A DNA stretch of 64,000 bases from Vicia villosa. Taxonomy: Eukaryota > Streptophyta > Magnoliopsida > Fabales > Fabaceae. Position numbers and translations under genes: made by a program. Of the stretch, positions 58,691 to 64,000 are shown piece after piece (position 1 is the first letter of the stretch; each line of letters starts with the position of its first letter). The notes beneath the pieces were generated by a model. That model did no database searches and was not told the DNA's origin. It worked only from the letters and a program-made list of their open reading frames with translations. The stretch spans positions 108,812,128-108,876,127 of the forward strand of contig NC_081186.1 of the NCBI RefSeq assembly GCF_029867415.1, written 5' to 3'.

Positions 58691-60247
58691 TCATTGTTGA
58701 TGGAAATTATGATATTGCAAAGAAGGGTCTAAACCAAAAATCAATGAAGCTTCTCTTTTCTTGTCCTCTTCAAATGTTGTTGATGATGTTGAAAATGTTT
58801 CTCTCAAATTTGAAGAAGAAGGAAGTGAATTAGGCAAATTATCATCACTTGTTGAAGATCCACATTCCATGTTCACACCAAACAACCTTAACCTTTTTGC
58901 AGCACCATTAATACTACTACTAGCCATTGTACTAGAACTAGTAAAATTTCCACTGCTAGAAAAACCACCATGTTGTTGATGATAATGATGAGAAACAGGA
59001 ACAGAATCAATAATCATGTTTGGAACATTGTCTCCTCCTACTCCTACTCCTCCTCCTCCTCCTCCTTGTTGTCTTGTTAAGCTTCCTTGATCAACCATCG
59101 ACGGCGCCGATGGTAACGATGATCTCATGTAAAAGAGAGAACTTGGATCATGATGATGAAAATTGTAATTCGGATTCGCATTAACACCTTGTTGGTGAAA
59201 TGGATACATTTGGTAATTGTAATTCATCTGATTCTGTAAAGGGTCATGAAGATTTTGTTGTTGTAACCTTTGTGATTGTGGTGAAGGATAAGGAAGTGAG
59301 TAGAATCTACTATTAGCACCTCCCCATCTAATAGAATATTGCTGTTGATTAGGAAGAAAGAAAGGAGTGAAAAGTGTTGCTGAAGGATCCATATTATGGT
59401 TATGATTAGTTCTCCTCCTCCAATCGATAAACAATCGATGTCGAAACAAATCGCCAACGCCTCGTTGAAACGAAACAATGTCACCGGCATCAAGTTTTTT
59501 CTCTTTGACAAAACGGCTCCAACCTTTTGTCATGACATAGCTTTGACTACTGTTCCAATAAGAGTATCTGAATCTCCACAATTTTCCATTTCGATCTTCG
59601 AAATTGAGAAGAAGGCCTTTCTCATTCGAGGTTGAATCGAGAGGGAAATACTTCTCAGCATGCTGTTTCGGTATCACTAAACGGTTCAGTTTTCCAACAT
59701 CACTCGGGGTTACAACTTTGTCGAACATGTGCTCTTTTTCATGAGTACTAGGTTGTTGCTGTTGCTGCTCTTGCGGTTGATGTAGGTTGTTTATGTTTGC
59801 ATTCGAAGAACTAGGATCTTTGTTGATGATGCTGCTGTTGCTACCTAGTGATAATTCCATGAAATCAATTTGTTTTAAACTTGTTTGATTTTTGAAATTC
59901 GAGGTTGTTGTTGTTGTTGTAGCATCTTGATGTTGATGATGATGATGATGTTGGTGTAATAGCCCTAATCCACCAGAAGATGAATTGTGAGACTCAGGAG
60001 AGTGATGATGATGATGATTGATTCCTAGCCATTGATTTGTGACATCATGATTATGATTATGATGATGATGATGAGTTGTTGAAGGTGAAGAAGAAGATAA
60101 AGAGAAATTAGAAGGAGAAGAAGAAAAAGGGCAGTGTTGTAATTGTTGCTTACTACTGTTTTCATCTTCTTTTGTTGTTCTTGTTATGATTTCTTCTTCT
60201 TCCTCTTCCTCTTGTGAATAGCCTTTCACTTCTTGCAACAACTCCAT
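58691..60247 (-). CDS. NGA-like: NGATHA-type B3 transcription factor
   Basis: A 518-residue nuclear DNA-binding protein of the RAV/NGATHA branch of the plant B3 family, without an AP2 domain. The B3 domain is about residues 174-279 ('[20 protein letters not shown]', '[15 protein letters not shown]', '[17 protein letters not shown]', 'LFIDWRRR'). Other NGATHA hallmarks: 'IIDSVPV' (412-418), '[12 protein letters not shown]' (451-462) with the RLFGV repression motif at 454-458, and a C-terminal 'SLIFGLD'. The N-terminus is unusually long and low-complexity, with Glu, His, Gln and Thr runs, and a Gly run lies at 395-400. Arabidopsis NGATHA proteins are much shorter. I choose ATG 60247; four codons upstream only a TTG is in frame. 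Single exon. In Arabidopsis the family restrains leaf-margin growth and directs style/stigma development. Confidence 0.93.
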   Translation of the reverse strand: MELLQEVKGYSQEEEEEEEIITRTTKEDENSSKQQLQHCPFSSSPSNFSLSSSSPSTTHHHHHNHNHDVTNQWLGINHHHHHSPESHNSSSGGLGLLHQHHHHHQHQDATTTTTTSNFKNQTSLKQIDFMELSLGSNSSIINKDPSSSNANINNLHQPQEQQQQQPSTHEKEHMFDKVVTPSDVGKLNRLVIPKQHAEKYFPLDSTSNEKGLLLNFEDRNGKLWRFRYSYWNSSQSYVMTKGWSRFVKEKKLDAGDIVSFQRGVGDLFRHRLFIDWRRRTNHNHNMDPSATLFTPFFLPNQQQYSIRWGGANSRFYSLPYPSPQSQRLQQQNLHDPLQNQMNYNYQMYPFHQQGVNANPNYNFHHHDPSSLFYMRSSLPSAPSMVDQGSLTRQQGGGGGGVGVGGDNVPNMIIDSVPVSHHYHQQHGGFSSSGNFTSSSTMASSSINGAAKRLRLFGVNMECGSSTSDDNLPNSLPSSSNLRETFSTSSTTFEEDKKREASLIFGLDPSLQYHNFHQQ

Positions 60248-60900
60248 CAAAATTATCAACTCTCCAATTCTTCTAATTATAACTTCTAGATCTCACAAAA
60301 AAATCTAAAAAATTATCAAAAAAAATTATAATTAGAAAAATTATAAAAAATATATATATAATGAAATGAAATTGAAGAAGTAAGGAGGCTAAAATAAACA
60401 AAATAATAAATTTGACAAAATAATAAAAAGGAAAAAAAATTGAAGAATAAAAAGGTAATAAGGTATAAGAATTGTTATTGTTATAAATATATAAAAATGA
60501 ATTACCAAGAAAAATATATAGTTTGATAATATATGGAAGATATATATTTTTTTTGAGAGAGAGATTTATGAGGTTGAAAATGGAGGCTAAGAGAAAGAAA
60601 AAGAGGTTTTTCTTAGTTAAGAGTCGGTGCCTTCATATTTGACTATGAGAGGAATCTTGAAACCCTAAAGATTATTTGAAGTAGTTGTTATTGTTTGTTT
60701 ACCTAAAAGCCACACAACACAAGGTGTGTTATGGTTGAAGTTATAGAAAGAGAAAGGTGTTGAGGAAGATGTGAAAACTAGTTACTTGAAACAAGAAGGT
60801 TCTTTAGAGTTGTATGAGAAAAAGAAGGGAAAGAAATGTTTGTAGAAACCCAGTTTTATTGTGAAAGGTTAGAAGAGAGAGATGATAGAGATAGAAAGGG
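60248..60900 (-). promoter_or_regulatory. Leader and core promoter region of the B3 gene
   Basis: The minus strand is CT-rich at 60870-60900 and 60555-60605 (CTCTCTC), typical of plant 5' leaders. TATA-like candidates on the minus strand are TATATATTTATAA near 60483 and TGTATAG near 60904; the start site is uncertain. If transcription begins near 60880, the leader has one upstream ATG (about 60632), which opens a seven-codon frame ending in TAA and could dampen translation. Confidence 0.4.
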
Positions 60901-60916
60901 TTACTATACATTTTTT

Positions 60917-60931
60917 TTACGTGGGGCCCAT
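60917..60931 (-). promoter_or_regulatory. TCP/site-II and ACGT motif cluster
   Basis: The minus strand reads TGGGCCCCACGTAAA. This contains TGGGCC (site II), GGCCCCAC (matching the class I TCP consensus GGNCCCAC) and an ACGT core. It lies about 670 bases upstream of the ATG. TCP regulation of NGATHA genes is established in Arabidopsis; binding here is inferred. Confidence 0.45.
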
Positions 60932-61539
60932 GAATAATGTGCTTATTTGGGGGTCATGTGAGCAACTAGTCATTTTCATTATATATTTATTAAGATAATA
61001 TTATTAGTTTTATGAAAAATTTATGCTTTTTGAGAATTTATATAATTTAGGTTTAAAAAGCTATATATATAGTGGTGTTATTCAAACATACATTCAATAA
61101 TCTTCACCTTTGATAATGTGCTTATTTAGTCTATACAATTATTTCATTTCAGAATTATAATGAAGATAAATATGACAGAAAGAAAAAAGTATAGTAATAT
61201 TGTTAAGAATCATATAAATATTATGACTAAATTATAGAGTAATGATAAATAAATAATTTTTTTCACTAGTATCATATCTAGTTAATCATATTTTATATGT
61301 ATGATCAGAATCGTCTTAAATTTAACTATTTAATTATAATTTAACTGTGATAAATTTTAAATCGTAGCATGTACTCTCAGAGACGGTTCTGTATATGTGT
61401 ACGACAAATTGATGTAAATAGTTGTAAATAGAAGGAAGATGAGGTAGAAGAGGATACAATGCCAAAGGTGTAGTAAAGGAAAGTGCACAGTTTTAGGTTA
61501 AATTTGATTTTTATTGACTTTTGAAACTCCATTGAATAT

Positions 61540-61645
61540 TGTGTGCTGTGTTGTGGCTGTTGGTCCCTCCCATCCCAGCTGAGAGAATGAGAGCAGACCT
61601 CTCTGCAGGCCACCCCTATCTGATCACCTCCTGCTACCCTATCTC
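61540..61645 (-). promoter_or_regulatory. GC-rich upstream island with GGACCA core
   Basis: A roughly 100-bp island of higher GC in a very AT-rich flank. It has GGGACCAA on the minus strand at about 61560-61567 (GGACCA is the CIN-type TCP core), CAGCTG, and CTGCAGG. It lies about 1.3 kb upstream of the B3 ATG, so it is a candidate distal control element. It has no supported ORF. Confidence 0.3.
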
Positions 61646-64000
61646 TCTAATGCATTGCAACACAACACTCATTTATTACAATCAATTCCATCTACTCATC
61701 AATTTACATGTTAACATTATATAAGAAAAATTAAATTAAATAATATATATTCTTTTGTACTAATATCCCCAACCACTACTATCATAATTCGTTTCCTATG
61801 TCATGTCCTCAACATTCTTATCATCAACATAAATTTGAGGGAAAATAGAATCTTAACTCTTCAATTTCAAATTCTGTAACTCAGATCCCAAGAAAAAAAC
61901 AGTCATAGCCTTTTACTACTACTTCTTCTACAATTAATTAATAATAATAATATTATTTATCTAGTTTTTTAGACTCTATATTTTGTTTTTTAATATTCAA
62001 GAGTTTAGTTAAAGCATGTTTATTTAACCGATATTAAAAAAGATGATGAAGTTTGAATAGAGATCCTATATTTAAGAATGTATGTATTTGTTTTTTCTGT
62101 TAAAAATTTAAAACATGTTTAATCATCACATAAATTTTAACATGTTTTGACAAAGTAAGAAATTAAGAACCACATGGATTGAATCTTTGGTTATTTGACA
62201 TTCAGCTCGCACTAACTGCAGCTTTGATTTAAATTCAGAGTGGACCCTTATTAATTCTAATAAAAATGTGAAACATATATAATGTTTTATTATATTTTGA
62301 TCAAAATAAAATGGTGCATTTATGGATTGGATTAGTTCATCACATTAGAAGCTCTCATAAATTTTAAGTAATTTTTAATTAAATAAATATTACATAAATG
62401 TGAGAAAAATTTAAAGGAACACGGACAAGAATTTAATACATCGACACAAAATTAACAAAAACAAAAAAAATTAGATAAAGAAGTTTATCCTTTATGAAAC
62501 CATCCTTCGCGCAATTTGTGATTGAGTCCCACCAAATCATATCTTAAAAATAAAAATATGTATTTTATATACAATCAACACAATTATTAGTTTCACGATA
62601 GATGTGAGAAATCATAAAACTGAAGAACCTAATGACATGAAGACATTTTATATTTATTTAGATAGGGGCTTTCAAGGGACAATGATAGTATTATTGAATG
62701 CTCGTATGGAAAATAGTGAATTACTTTCAAGCCAATGTTGTTTCCATTCTCTCTTAGAAGCATGATCTATAGCCAAAAAGATACTTGTAAATTAATCTTG
62801 AAAAGAAGTCGAAATATCCAGCTTTTGTTGAGAATGCACCTAAGCAGGTGCCCAAAGAATCACACTGAACTCCTTCATAGATTGCAAGTTTGGGATTCAC
62901 TCGAGACGCCTCATTTGTGTTACATTTAACCCAATGAGGTTGTGGACGTTTTCAATTGATTTTCTTAATGCAAGGTGGAAGGGGTCAATATTTTATATCA
63001 AAATGTTTCAAGATAGTGAATTCATGCATCGATGAGTAAATATGCCCTTTGAGAAAAGTAATTTTGTTGTGAATCACAATTTTTAATGTCTCCAAGTTTT
63101 ATACTAATGTTGTATAGACTCACAAAGGTAGTTCAATCAAGACGCATACATAATAAGGATTTCAAGAAGAGGTACAAGGAAGTTTCCAAGTCTAAAGTGT
63201 AGAAACAAATATAATTACCCTACTTCTAAGATTTTTATGTGTGGTAATGACATTATGCATGAGACTTTAAGAGATAAGAGATTTTACAAGCAGAATGTAA
63301 GGTTACTAGATGTTTTGAACTTTTCCAAATTAGAGAGTCTTCACCAATTTTATATAGATGGATAATGATTTTGAGGATATGATTTATCATGATATAAAGG
63401 AGGTGGATTTTCAAGAATGTTCTAAATAGTGTCTTGAATTAGTTCTTGGATAATAGTAGTTTATAGTTACTTAAGTTTACCCGAAAGAATAATGGAATGT
63501 TTTATTTTATAACCTAGCTGTTTTTCATGTCAGAAAAATATGTCTTTTACACTTCTTATTTTCAACATACTATTATCTTCAATATCAATTAAATCACACT
63601 TTAAACCAAACCATATTGAGGAGGATACGAGACGCTTAATAGGTTTCTTGTTTTTGAAGAATTCACTTCTATAGATAATTATCTCAGGAGCATTTCTATC
63701 TTTAGAAACCCTTCCATTAAATCAATTTATGACATTTTGTTATGCCTTGTCAACATCCATTTTACACTTATTTAGGGGAATTTTTTCTTGATAAGTCTTT
63801 TGTGGGCGGATAATTAAGGTTGAACTTCATTAATATTATTCAATATATTAAAATGTGCTTGAAGAAGTATATCTCAGCCCATTGTATTAACATTTAAACT
63901 TTGAGTACATTTACCTCATATCTTCTATCGTGGTGATACTTGTGAATTTCTATAGAATTTGCTTCCGACAAATAGTTTGAACAAAAGTCAAGAGCTTCTT
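61646..64000. other. AT-rich flank, no supported gene
   Basis: No gene recognised. From about 62640 to 63800 the base composition is more gene-like and short frames suggest an old, broken coding element, but no motif could be assigned. The right edge is cut by the window. Confidence 0.5.

Noticed and set aside
59396..59635. Antisense frames over the B3 gene (also 58761-58979, 59224-59511)
   Set aside because: Shadows of the conserved coding sequence on other frames.
60248..60259. Four extra residues at the B3 protein N-terminus
   Set aside because: The upstream start would be TTG; the first ATG in frame is 60247.
62735..62929. 64-codon plus-strand frame and gene-like composition to 63800
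   Set aside because: No motif could be assigned on either strand; probably an old broken element.

Overview
The window looks like repeat-rich nuclear DNA of a dicot plant, most likely a papilionoid legume with a large genome. The evidence is an AT-rich background, plant-type Ty1/copia, Ty3/gypsy, L1-type LINE, CACTA, MULE, hAT-MITE and Helitron remains nested in one another, and a plant-specific B3 transcription factor. The legume assignment is inference from familiarity of the repeats. No tRNA, rRNA or CRISPR locus was seen. Layout from left to right: 1-690 holds a decayed Copia gag with a primer-binding site. 790-4490 is AT-rich with two MITEs. 4493-12401 is a three-layer nest: a fold-back element split by a Ty1/copia element on the minus strand (4856-11924, 5-bp target duplication), whose 3' LTR is itself split by a 2.2-kb gypsy-type solo LTR (5161-7356, 5-bp duplication). 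12520-16935 holds two related MULE-like elements whose ends and interior are packed with a 20-bp palindrome. The first carries a broken FAR1/MULE-type transposase and a separate small gene with its own TATA box and poly(A) signal. 16957-20930 has Helitron termini on the minus strand. 21690-31335 is a diverged direct duplication flanking a dead LINE, a CACTA element with target duplication TCA, and a Copia-type LTR with a primer-binding site. 32728-39630 contains a hAT MITE and a Copia remnant split by a CACTA element (34184-38904, TCT). 40180-46330 is a non-coding retrotransposon-derivative region with a large inverted repeat, one arm of which is split by a 1.2-kb solo LTR. 46817-51391 has a second CACTA copy with an internal deletion, and a third CACTA that carries a captured transposon-protein-like pseudogene. 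51400-52230 is a gypsy gag remnant, and 53313-57311 has three MITEs. The one apparently intact host gene is at 58691-60247 on the minus strand: a NGATHA-type B3 transcription factor of 518 residues, with a CT-rich leader and two upstream TCP-like sites. Functionally, only the NGATHA gene is likely to serve the plant; its family acts in leaf-margin and style development. The rest records repeated insertion, capture and decay. The most unusual structure is the twin MULE-like family with more than 20 copies of a TTCGGA-type palindrome and a stand-alone accessory gene. All positions, motif matches and difference counts were read by eye.
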